Shown in pieces: positions 53,058 through 61,003 of a DNA stretch of 64,000 nucleotides. Numbering within the stretch: the first letter of the stretch is position 1; every line of letters begins with the position of its first letter. The DNA lies in assembly GCA_018402545.1 (NCBI GenBank), contig JAGYIL010000001.1, positions 1,178,001 to 1,242,000 of the forward strand. Reading direction: 5' to 3'. The DNA comes from Saccharospirillum sp. GTDB lineage: Bacteria; Pseudomonadota; Gammaproteobacteria; Pseudomonadales; Natronospirillaceae. The notes under the pieces are model-generated. The model was not told the origin of the DNA. It made no database searches and saw only the letters and a list, made by a program, of their open reading frames with translations. Position numbers and translations under genes: made by a program.

Positions 53058-54716
53058 TCAGGCTTTTAGCGTCAGGTGAACCTGTTGGTCGGCTGTGGGC
53101 AGTGTGCTGTTTTCGTGGGCAAGCCAGACCAGGGTTTTGTCGGCAAGGGTGGTCTCCAGAGCCGACAGAATGCGCTGGCCGGTTGCCACGTCGACGCCGC
53201 GAAACGGTTCATCCAGAACATAGAACTGTGCCGGTCGCAGCAGTGCCCGGGCCAGAGCGACCCGGCGTTGCTCGCCACCCGACAGTGCCAGCCCGGTTTG
53301 ACCGATCCAGGTCTCCAGTCCCAGCAGGGTCGACTCAAACCGGCTGGCCAGGTCTACCAGGGCCAGGGCGTCCCAGAGTTCCCGATCGGTAGCAGACGGA
53401 TTTCCCATCAGCAGGTTTTCCCTCAGGGTCGCCGAGAACAGAACCGTCTCCTGAGTTAGCCAGCTCAGGTGTTTGCGCCACTGGAGCGGGTCGATGTCGG
53501 CCATCGTCGTGCCATTGATTCGTATCTGCCCGGATACCGGCACCCGGTCTGCGGCCAGCAGACTGGCCAGACTGGATTTGCCTGAGCCCGATTCACCGGT
53601 AATTACCAGCGTCTCCCCCTTGCGCAGATCGAGGGTTACAGCGTTCAGGGGTGGGTGTCCGGGGTAGGCTGGTTGTACCTGCTGAAAACTGAGTAGTTGG
53701 AAAGCATCAGGCACATGGGTCGCGTCATTCGCCCTGGGTTGAGGCAGCTGGTTGAGCTGGTTCAGTTGAAGTGCCGCCTGCTGGGTTTTACTGAACTCGG
53801 CAAAGGCTTTGGGCAGACTGGTATAGGCTTCACCCAGGGCCACAACGGCCAGTGTCCACAAGGTGACAACAGGGCCTGAGAGGTCGCCCTGTTGCCAACC
53901 GTCGAGTCCCGAAAGCAGCGTCAACAAGGCCAGGGCACCCAACAGCGAACTTTGCAATGATTCAACGGCGGCAACGGTCGTAATCAGGCGACGCTGTTCG
54001 CTCTGAAGTTGATCCTGAGTCTGCATCAGCTGCTCTGCTCTGGCCCGGGCTTGCAGTGCCGCTTGCAGTTCAGGCAAACCGCTGAGGTAGTCGATACTTT
54101 GCTGGCGCAGGCTGGATTCCTGCGCCAGTACATCACGCCCACTTTGCCTGCCCAGCCAGGCAGGCAGAGCAATACTCAGCGCCGACAGAGCGGCAAAGCC
54201 AAAAGCGAGTATCAGGGCGATGGCCGGCATGACGGTTGCCATGGCAACCAGTACCAGCACAGTTGCCAGCAGGGCTACCACCGGCGGTGCCAGTAAGCGC
54301 AAATACAGGCTGTCGAGTGCGTCGACATCCCGGGTGAGTCGAGACAGCCAGACCGCCGAATGGGTAGACTTCACTGTGTTTGCATTCGCCTGACCCAACG
54401 TGCCGAACAGGGTCACACGGATGTCAGCCAACAGCCTGAGCACCGTATCATGGTTATAAAGCCGCTCACCATAGCGGGCCAGGGTGCGCGTTAGCGCGAA
54501 CGCACGTATACCGGAACCGGGCACGTAGACATCGAGGTGCACGGCGACACCCGCTGCCAGTAACAGCCCGGTTAGTGCACTGGCGGTAATAAACCAGCCA
54601 GAGAGGGCCAGCAATGCCGTGCCGGCTAACACGGTCAGTGCCATCAGCAGCACACCGAAGAACAACCGCTTTCGACGTGTTAGTATCAGCTGTATCCAGG
54701 GGATCAGCGCCTTCAT
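53058..54716 (-). CDS. cydC: thiol reductant ABC exporter CydC
   Basis: This is half of the CydDC heterodimeric transporter, which moves thiol compounds or haem across the inner membrane and is needed for cytochrome bd assembly. Six membrane helices (about 15-310) precede the ATPase domain with Walker A GESGSGKSS, signature LALSGGEQRRVALARALL and Walker B FYVLDEP. Length, 552 residues, is normal. It overlaps cydD by four bases (ATGA), so the two are translated together. It is the last gene of cydABDC. Confidence 0.93.
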   Translation of the reverse strand: MKALIPWIQLILTRRKRLFFGVLLMALTVLAGTALLALSGWFITASALTGLLLAAGVAVHLDVYVPGSGIRAFALTRTLARYGERLYNHDTVLRLLADIRVTLFGTLGQANANTVKSTHSAVWLSRLTRDVDALDSLYLRLLAPPVVALLATVLVLVAMATVMPAIALILAFGFAALSALSIALPAWLGRQSGRDVLAQESSLRQQSIDYLSGLPELQAALQARARAEQLMQTQDQLQSEQRRLITTVAAVESLQSSLLGALALLTLLSGLDGWQQGDLSGPVVTLWTLAVVALGEAYTSLPKAFAEFSKTQQAALQLNQLNQLPQPRANDATHVPDAFQLLSFQQVQPAYPGHPPLNAVTLDLRKGETLVITGESGSGKSSLASLLAADRVPVSGQIRINGTTMADIDPLQWRKHLSWLTQETVLFSATLRENLLMGNPSATDRELWDALALVDLASRFESTLLGLETWIGQTGLALSGGEQRRVALARALLRPAQFYVLDEPFRGVDVATGQRILSALETTLADKTLVWLAHENSTLPTADQQVHLTLKA

Positions 54717-56254
54717 GCGTTTCTGTCTCCAGCGAGATACACGACCCGATCGGCCGCCGCCAGTGACTGGGCGTCATGGCTGGCCATAATGACCGTACGG
54801 CCTTGTTCTTCAACCAGCGTCCTGATTTGTGACAGCACAATGCGGGCACTGTAAGGGTCCAGTGCCGCTGTGGGTTCGTCCAGCAGCAGGATGTTGGCGT
54901 TGGATAAAAAAGCGCGGGCCAGGGCGAGGCGTTGCGCCTGGCCACCGGATAACCGGTAACCGAATTCGCCAATGGTTGCATCCAGGCCGTCCGGCGTTTG
55001 GCGGATCAGGCTGCCCAGGTCGGCTTTATCCAGGGCGGCCAGCATCGCCGGGTCGGTTGCATCGGGGGAAAGCCATTGTAGGTTGTCACGCCAGGTGCCT
55101 GCCAGCAGCCAGGGCGACTGGCTCAGCCAGAAAACCGGCTCCTGGCCTGGTACATGACCATTCAGAAAAACCCGTCCCGAGTCGGGCCGTGTGAAGCCGG
55201 CCAGGATATTTAACAGGCTGGTCTTGCCCGTGCCACTTTCGCCCGCCAATACCACCCAGGCAGGCTGTTCAACCTTCAGTGAGAACTGGTGCAATACGGC
55301 GCCACGGCCCGGAAAACAAAGATCGATGTCTTGCAGGCTGATAATGGGATTGGATTGTACCTCTGCAACAGTTTGGTTAACTGGCTGCTGTTTCACAGCG
55401 GTCGGGGATTCTGTCGCGCTGAATTCTTGCGCCAGCTCATCGGCCGCACCAATGGCCGCGGCTCTGTCATGGTAATGCTGTGCCAGGGTGCGCCAGGGTT
55501 GAAAGAAATCGGGTGCCAGTAACAGAATCAGCAAGCCGGAGTATAGGTTGAGGCTGGTCGCGGGCCCCCATTGCAGATAACCCAGCAAACTGAAGCCAAT
55601 GTAAATGGCGAGCATGGCAATGGCGACCGAGGCAAAGAACTCCAGAACTGCAGAGGATAAAAAAGCAATTCGGAGGGTTTTCAGCGTCAGCCGCCGGTAG
55701 TCGTCGCTGGCTTTCGCGAGCGAAGCCTCGCTGGTGTCTATGGCGTCAAACAGCTGCAACGTCGTGAGCCCGCGAATCTTATCCAGGAACTGGTCTGATA
55801 GCCGACTGACCGTTAGCCAGTGTTGACGGCCGATGGCCTCAGCGCCCATACCGACCAGCGCCATAAACACGGGAATCAGCGGTGCCGAGATCAACATCAG
55901 CAATGCCGCAACCCAGTTGAGTGTGGCAACGAAGATGACGATTAAAGCCGGAACCGCAAGCGTGATCCACATCTGAGGCAGAAATCGGGTGATGTAGCCA
56001 TCCAGAGCGTCAGTATGTTCGAGCAGGTGAGCTGCGCGAGCGGCGGGGGAGACGGATTTCAGATCAAGCGGTGAGGTTGTGGCCCAATGGGTCAGCAACC
56101 TATGGCGCAACGTCCGGCGAGCCTGGAGAGACGCGCAAGAACCGAAGTGGGCCTGAGCCCAGCTGCCCGCACTGCGGATTGCCAATCCGGCCAGGGCCAG
56201 TCCGAAACCGGTAAGCGCCGATTGCGACAGAATCAGCACCGCGTTGACGGCCAT
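54713..56254 (-). CDS. cydD: thiol reductant ABC exporter CydD (start upstream of first ATG likely)
   Basis: This is the partner of CydC. The ATPase domain has Walker A GESGTGKTS, signature RLSGGQAQRLALARAFL and Walker B ILLLDEPTAALD. The coordinates begin at the first in-frame ATG and give 513 residues, shorter than the usual ~580. The frame stays open upstream to 56419, and the codons there encode LVRLAAIAGILSGIGGILLW, which matches the first membrane helix of CydD. No ATG, GTG or TTG occurs in that extension, so translation must start at a rare codon, by coupling with the end of cydB (stop at 56397), or the sequence has an error. It overlaps cydC by four bases. Confidence 0.9.
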   Translation of the reverse strand: MAVNAVLILSQSALTGFGLALAGLAIRSAGSWAQAHFGSCASLQARRTLRHRLLTHWATTSPLDLKSVSPAARAAHLLEHTDALDGYITRFLPQMWITLAVPALIVIFVATLNWVAALLMLISAPLIPVFMALVGMGAEAIGRQHWLTVSRLSDQFLDKIRGLTTLQLFDAIDTSEASLAKASDDYRRLTLKTLRIAFLSSAVLEFFASVAIAMLAIYIGFSLLGYLQWGPATSLNLYSGLLILLLAPDFFQPWRTLAQHYHDRAAAIGAADELAQEFSATESPTAVKQQPVNQTVAEVQSNPIISLQDIDLCFPGRGAVLHQFSLKVEQPAWVVLAGESGTGKTSLLNILAGFTRPDSGRVFLNGHVPGQEPVFWLSQSPWLLAGTWRDNLQWLSPDATDPAMLAALDKADLGSLIRQTPDGLDATIGEFGYRLSGGQAQRLALARAFLSNANILLLDEPTAALDPYSARIVLSQIRTLVEEQGRTVIMASHDAQSLAAADRVVYLAGDRNA

Positions 56255-56396
56255 TGCTACGCCGACCCAGAGCAGAATGCCGCCAATGCCGGACAGTATG
56301 CCAGCAATGGCCGCCAGTCTGACCAGGCCCCCAACCGGTGCTGTAAGCGTTTTTAACAGTGCGACCGCCGCCGCACTGTTTGAGGGTGTAACGTGA

Positions 56397-57401
56397 TCAG
56401 TGATAACCCATGCCCGCCTTTACTTTGCCGCGGAATACCCAGTAGGTCCAGGCCGTATACATCAGCACGAAGGGAATCACAAACAATAAGCCGATCAGCA
56501 AAAACAGCTGTGATTCGCCGGCCGAGGCTGCATCCCACAGGGTGTAACTGGGCGGAACGATGTAGGGTAGCTTGCTGGCGGCCAGGCCCAGATAGGTGAA
56601 GACAAAAATCCCCATGGTGGCGACAAACGGCAGCCCCTCCTGGCGTTTGATCAGGGCTCTGACCAATACCACCATCGACAGCAAGGCGCCGACAGGTAAT
56701 AGCCAGATCAGACTGAACTGGTCGAACCAGCGAGCTTTGACCATGGGGTCCATCAGCGGCGTCCAGATGCTGATCGCAATGAACACAGCAACCACCATGG
56801 CCAGTAATTTGGGTGTAATGCGATACGCCCAGGCTTGCAACTTGCCCTCGGTTTTCAATATTAGCCAGGTACTGCCCAGCAGTGCGTAGCCGGCAATCAT
56901 GCCCAGCCCGGTAAGAACAGTAAATGGCGTTAACCAGTCAAAAGCCCCGCCAACGTAGCGGAAATTCTCAGTTTCAAAGCCCTGAATATAGGAGCCGACC
57001 ACAGCGCCCTGGGCAAAGGTTGCGAGAATCGAGCCGACTGAAAAGGACCAGCTCCACAGGTATTTGGAGGTTCTCGCCTTGAACCGGAATTCGAAGGCAA
57101 CGCCCCGAAATATCAGACCCGCCAGCAACACGAAGACACCCAGATACAGTGCCGGCAAGAAGACCGTATACACCAGCGGAAAAGCGGCCAGCAAGCCCGC
57201 CCCACCGAGCACCAACCAGGTCTCGTTGCCATCCCAGACCGGGGCGACAGAATTCATCATGGTGTCGCGGTCTTCTTCATTGCGGGCGAAGGGAAACAGA
57301 ATACCCTGGCCCAGGTCAAAGCCATCCATGAGCACATACATGATGATGCCGAAACCAATGATGCCCGCCCAGATGGGCACAAGATCAAACATGGAATCCA
57401 T
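56397..57401 (-). CDS. cydB: cytochrome bd-type quinol oxidase subunit II (CioB-like)
   Basis: This is the second subunit of the terminal quinol oxidase in the inner membrane. It has eight to nine membrane helices and 334 residues, close to CioB (about 335) rather than E. coli CydB (379). Typical segments are WAGIIGFGIIMYVLMDGFDLG, WDGNETWLVLGGAGLLAAFP and the RGVAFEFRFK loop. It overlaps the cydA stop by one base (TAATG), so it is translationally coupled. The cydD gene overlaps or abuts its end. Confidence 0.94.
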   Translation of the reverse strand: MDSMFDLVPIWAGIIGFGIIMYVLMDGFDLGQGILFPFARNEEDRDTMMNSVAPVWDGNETWLVLGGAGLLAAFPLVYTVFLPALYLGVFVLLAGLIFRGVAFEFRFKARTSKYLWSWSFSVGSILATFAQGAVVGSYIQGFETENFRYVGGAFDWLTPFTVLTGLGMIAGYALLGSTWLILKTEGKLQAWAYRITPKLLAMVVAVFIAISIWTPLMDPMVKARWFDQFSLIWLLPVGALLSMVVLVRALIKRQEGLPFVATMGIFVFTYLGLAASKLPYIVPPSYTLWDAASAGESQLFLLIGLLFVIPFVLMYTAWTYWVFRGKVKAGMGYH

Positions 57402-58804
57402 TATCGGGCTCCTTCTTCAAAGGGAACATCCACTGCAGACAGTGGTCGCTTGGCCCGGTGCTCCGGCGCCTCTTCCTGTTCTGACGCTGGCGGGTGCTCC
57501 ATGCCATCGCGCAGGATTCGCATCAGGTAGTAGAGCCCACCCGTAAAAATCATGGCGTACACAACGACATAGCCAATCAGCGTAGTCAGGGCCATCCAGC
57601 CCTGAAGCGAGGGCGTCAGCCCTTCTTCAAACCGCATGATGCCGTAGATCAGCCAGGGCCCGCGGCCGATCTCTGTGGTAAACCAGCCCGCCAAGACGGC
57701 CACGAAGGGGGTTAGGCTCATGAAGGTGAGGGAGCGGAGGTACCAGCGCTTGGTATAGACAGCGCCGTTGCGGCGCAGAATTAGCCCGGCAATTGCAGCG
57801 GCAATCATCAGCAAGCCGAGGCCCACCATGATGCGGAAAGACCAGAACACCAACCAGACCGGTGGCTGATCTTCGCGGGCAACCTGGTCCAGGCCAGGCA
57901 CAACGCCGTTGACGTCATGCGTCAGAATCCAGCTGGCCATGCCGGGAATACCCAGTACAAAGTGGTTGGTCTGGGCTTCCTGATCCGGCCAGGCAAAGAG
58001 CAAAAGAGGGACATTGCTTTTTGTTTCCCAGTTACCTTCCATGGCTGACACCTTCGCCGGTTGGTGCTCAAGCGTGTTGAGCCCATGCAGGTCTCCGACC
58101 CAGGCTTGCATTGGTGCGATAAACAACAGTAGCCAGAGCGTCATGGACAATGCCGCACGATTGGCCTTTACTTCACGGCCCAGCAACAGATACCAGGCAC
58201 TGACCCCCGCGACTACGAAACCGCCGGTCAGAAACGAGGCCAGAGCCATATGGACAAACCGGTAGGGCAATGAGGCGTTAAAGATGGCTTCACTCCAGGA
58301 AGTCACATACAGCAGTTCGCCGCGCATCTCGACACCGGCAGGTGTTTGCATCCAGCTGTTGGCCGAGAGGATCCAGAACGAGGAAATGAACGTGCCGACA
58401 GCCACTAAAATAGCGGATAACAGGAAAATGCCCGGTGGCACCTTACCCCGGCCGAACAGCAGTACGCCCAGAAACGCAGCTTCCAGAAAGAAAGCGGTGA
58501 CGACTTCGTAGCTGAGGATGGGCCCGAGAAAGTTGGCGCTGGTGTAAGAAAAATTACTCCAGTTTGTGCCAAACTGAAATGCCATGACAATGCCGGACAC
58601 CACGCCCATTCCAAAGACCACGGCAAACACCCGGGTCCAGAATCGAGACAGTATCGTCCAGGTGGGGTGGTTGGTTTTGAAGGCAAAGCCCTCAAGTACT
58701 GCTATGTAGGATGCGAGGCCAATGGTGAATACCGGAAAAATGGCGTGGAAGGAGACTACAAATGCAAACTGCAACCTGGATAGAAAAAGGGGGTCAAGTT
58801 CCAT
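57401..58804 (-). CDS. cydA: cytochrome bd-type quinol oxidase subunit I (CioA-like, short Q-loop)
   Basis: This is the haem-bearing subunit that oxidises quinol and reduces oxygen. Haem ligands are conserved: His in VSFHAIFPVFTIG (near residue 20), His in RFVHMALASF (near 187) and Met in FRIMVG. The Q-loop residues Lys and Glu are present in PAKVSAMEG. Length is 467 residues with a short Q-loop, as in the CIO group. The normally invariant GRQPW reads GRGPW here. GAGG precedes the ATG. It is the first gene of cydABDC with an FNR/ANR-type box upstream. Confidence 0.94.
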   Translation of the reverse strand: MELDPLFLSRLQFAFVVSFHAIFPVFTIGLASYIAVLEGFAFKTNHPTWTILSRFWTRVFAVVFGMGVVSGIVMAFQFGTNWSNFSYTSANFLGPILSYEVVTAFFLEAAFLGVLLFGRGKVPPGIFLLSAILVAVGTFISSFWILSANSWMQTPAGVEMRGELLYVTSWSEAIFNASLPYRFVHMALASFLTGGFVVAGVSAWYLLLGREVKANRAALSMTLWLLLFIAPMQAWVGDLHGLNTLEHQPAKVSAMEGNWETKSNVPLLLFAWPDQEAQTNHFVLGIPGMASWILTHDVNGVVPGLDQVAREDQPPVWLVFWSFRIMVGLGLLMIAAAIAGLILRRNGAVYTKRWYLRSLTFMSLTPFVAVLAGWFTTEIGRGPWLIYGIMRFEEGLTPSLQGWMALTTLIGYVVVYAMIFTGGLYYLMRILRDGMEHPPASEQEEAPEHRAKRPLSAVDVPFEEGAR

Positions 58805-58859
58805 GACGTACCTCGGGAGAAGGATTTTGAACAGTGTATATTAGCTATGTTTCATATAT

Positions 58860-58873
58860 TTGACGTGAGTCAA
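58860..58873. promoter_or_regulatory. FNR/ANR-type operator upstream of cydA
   Basis: TTGACGTGAGTCAA is a perfect palindrome fitting the relaxed FNR/ANR box TTGAC-N4-GTCAA (consensus TTGAT-N4-ATCAA). It is centred about 62 bases before the cydA start. TAATAT or TACACT on the minus strand, 23-33 bases further on, could be the -10, which would put the box close to -41, the position for activation. Confidence 0.65.
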
Positions 58874-59012
58874 TTTTGGCGGCCATAGTGAATAGCTATG
58901 GTTAAGATAGAGCAGTGACTGGTTTAATTATTAGATAAACCTAATATATTGATTTCATGGATGGCAAGGCAGTAGTGCCACCCGAGTACTTCCAACCAAC
59001 AGGAGCAAGACG

Positions 59013-59639
59013 ATGACATTACGATTAGGCGATACCGCACCCGACTTTACCGTTGAGACCACCCAGGGAAAGATCACCTTCCACGAGTGGCTGGGCGATT
59101 CCTGGGCATTCTTCTTCAGCCACCCGGCTGACTTCACGCCCGTGTGCACCACCGAGATGGGACGCACGGCGCAGCTGTCTGACGAGTTTGCCAAGCGCAA
59201 CGTCAAGCCGTTGGGGCTGTCGACGGATACCGTTGAAGAGCACAACAAGTGGATCTTCGACGTCAACGACACTCAGAACACTACCCTGAACTTTCCAATC
59301 GTCGCTGATGCCGACCTGTCGATTGCCAAGCAGTACGACATGATCCACCCCGGCGAAAGCCAGACGGCGGCAGTGCGTTCTGTCTTCATTGTCGACCCGA
59401 AGAAAAAGATTCGGCTGACGCTGACCTACCCGATGTCGGTTGGTCGTAACTTCGATGAAATTTTGCGGGTCATTGATGCCCTGCAACTGGGTGATGCCAA
59501 GCGGGTTGCAACGCCGGCCGACTGGCGTCCGGGCGATGACGTCATCATTCCGCCGTCAATCAGCAACGAGGAAGCCAAAGACATCTTCCCGCAAGGCTGG
59601 AATGAAATTCGTCCCTACTTGCGCACCACCAAAGTCTGA
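59013..59639 (+). CDS. 1-Cys peroxiredoxin (Prx6 type)
   Basis: This reduces hydrogen peroxide and organic peroxides in the cytoplasm. The peroxidatic cysteine is C45 in PADFTPVCTTEMGR. No other cysteine occurs in the 208 residues, so it is the 1-Cys class that needs an external reductant such as glutathione. The C-terminal domain with the TYPMSVGRNFDEILRVIDAL segment is typical of the Prx6 family. AGGAG precedes the ATG at 59013. It is divergent from cydA, sharing the 208-base upstream region, and ends at a strong bidirectional terminator. Confidence 0.93.
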   Translation: MTLRLGDTAPDFTVETTQGKITFHEWLGDSWAFFFSHPADFTPVCTTEMGRTAQLSDEFAKRNVKPLGLSTDTVEEHNKWIFDVNDTQNTTLNFPIVADADLSIAKQYDMIHPGESQTAAVRSVFIVDPKKKIRLTLTYPMSVGRNFDEILRVIDALQLGDAKRVATPADWRPGDDVIIPPSISNEEAKDIFPQGWNEIRPYLRTTKV

Positions 59640-59652
59640 TTTCCATTCAGAC

Positions 59653-59682
59653 AAAAAAAACCCCGGTTAACCGGGGTTTTTT
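59653..59682. terminator. bidirectional rho-independent terminator
   Basis: AAAAAACCCCGG-TTAA-CCGGGGTTTTTT is a perfect palindromic stem with flanking A and T tracts. It lies between the converging peroxiredoxin and sulfide:quinone oxidoreductase genes. Confidence 0.95.
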
Positions 59683-59683
59683 A

Positions 59684-60886
59684 TTAAGGGCTGGTTTTCA
59701 CCAGCCATTCCCTGCCACGCATCATCAGGTTCCAGTAAACCCAGGGAAAACCCGTGGTTTTCATCCACCAGTAGAGGCTGCGCGGTACTCTTGGGTCCAG
59801 CGGAAAGCTGGGTTTCAGGCTACCACCGTAACCGAATTCAGCGAGCACGACTTTGCCAACTTCCACTGTCAGCGGACAGGCACCGTAGCCATCGTAAACG
59901 CCAGGCATGGCCTGTCGCTTTCTGGCAGCCAACAGATTGTCGGCGACAATCGGGACCTGTTTGCGAACTGCAGCTGCCGTTTTCGCATTGGGGGCAGAGC
60001 ACACGTCGCCTAGCGAAAATACGTTGGCATAGCGCGTATGTTGCAGTGTCTTCTGATCGACATCGACCCAGCCGGCTTCGTTGGCCAGTGCGCTGGAGGC
60101 GACAACATCCGGCGCGCATTGTGGCGGCGTTACATGAAGCAGGTCGAACGTGGTTTCTTCAACGCTGCCATCGCCCTGTTTGAACCAGGCTTTCTTTGCA
60201 GGCCCATCTACCCTGATCAGCGTACTGCCGAAGCAGGTTTTTACACCGTACTTTTTAACGTAGCTTTCAAGGACCGGCACAAAGTCAGCGACGCCGAACA
60301 TGACCGCACCGGCATTGTGAAACTCGACATCAACGCCCGACAACCGGTTTTCCTTAAGCCAGTAATCGCAACTGAGGTACATGGCTTTTTGCGGCGCCCC
60401 GGCACATTTGATCGGCATGGGTGGCTGGGTAAACAGCGCCCGGCCCGTCTTCAGTTGTTGCACCTGATCCCAGGTATAAGCAGACAACTCAGTGACATAA
60501 TTCGAAGTAACTCCGTTCTGGCCCAGGGTATCCGCCAGGCCTTCAATGCCCTCGAGGTTCAGTTTCAGGCCCAGGCTCACTACCAGGTGTTCATAGGCCA
60601 GGGTTGTGCCGTTATCGAGATCAATTTCGTTGGCGTCAGGCTTGAATGCGGTGACGGCGGCTTTGATCCAGTCGACACCCGCGGGAATAAACGTCTGAGT
60701 CGGTCGTTTCAGTTGCTCCAGCGACATGACGCCGCGCCCCACTAGTGTCTGACCGGGCTGGTAAACGTGGGTCTCCGACGGTTCGATAATCGCAATGGTC
60801 AGTGACGCATCGCGTCGCTTCAGCGACGCCGCGACGGACAGGCCAGCAGCCCCTCCACCGGCGATCAGTATCTGGTAAGTCTTCAT
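59684..60886 (-). CDS. type II sulfide:quinone oxidoreductase-like flavoprotein
   Basis: This FAD enzyme probably oxidises sulfide and passes electrons to quinone at the inner membrane face, giving persulfide. The FAD-binding GGGAAGLSVA is at residues 10-19. The two catalytic cysteines of the mitochondrial SQOR-like class are present: C161 in PIKCAGAPQKAMYLS and C337 in YDGYGACPLTVE. Length, 400 residues, fits. An amphipathic C-terminus (SLYWWMKTTGFPWVYWNLMM) may anchor it to the membrane. AGGGG precedes the ATG. A TATTCT/AGAATA inverted repeat lies upstream at 60950. The DUF442 protein at 5862 is a plausible downstream partner, though not adjacent. Confidence 0.87.
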   Translation of the reverse strand: MKTYQILIAGGGAAGLSVAASLKRRDASLTIAIIEPSETHVYQPGQTLVGRGVMSLEQLKRPTQTFIPAGVDWIKAAVTAFKPDANEIDLDNGTTLAYEHLVVSLGLKLNLEGIEGLADTLGQNGVTSNYVTELSAYTWDQVQQLKTGRALFTQPPMPIKCAGAPQKAMYLSCDYWLKENRLSGVDVEFHNAGAVMFGVADFVPVLESYVKKYGVKTCFGSTLIRVDGPAKKAWFKQGDGSVEETTFDLLHVTPPQCAPDVVASSALANEAGWVDVDQKTLQHTRYANVFSLGDVCSAPNAKTAAAVRKQVPIVADNLLAARKRQAMPGVYDGYGACPLTVEVGKVVLAEFGYGGSLKPSFPLDPRVPRSLYWWMKTTGFPWVYWNLMMRGREWLVKTSP

Positions 60887-60949
60887 CCTGTTCCCCTTGT
60901 GTATGGGCCCTTGATCACAGCTGTATTTTATTAATTAAGAAAAAACTAA

Positions 60950-60963
60950 TATTCTAGAGAATA
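60950..60963. promoter_or_regulatory. inverted repeat upstream of the sulfide:quinone oxidoreductase gene
   Basis: TATTCT-AG-AGAATA, perfect 6-bp arms with a 2-base spacer, lies 64 bases before the start in an AT-rich region. It could be an operator for a sulfide- or redox-responsive ArsR-type repressor. No regulator gene is adjacent. Confidence 0.4.
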
Positions 60964-61003
60964 GGACGCATTGGGCACGACGTCAACTGCGGGATTCAAT
61001 CGC

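Noticed and set aside
60907-60920. FNR site upstream of the sulfide:quinone oxidoreductase
   Set aside because: Only the half-site TTGATCA is present; the second half is not complementary.
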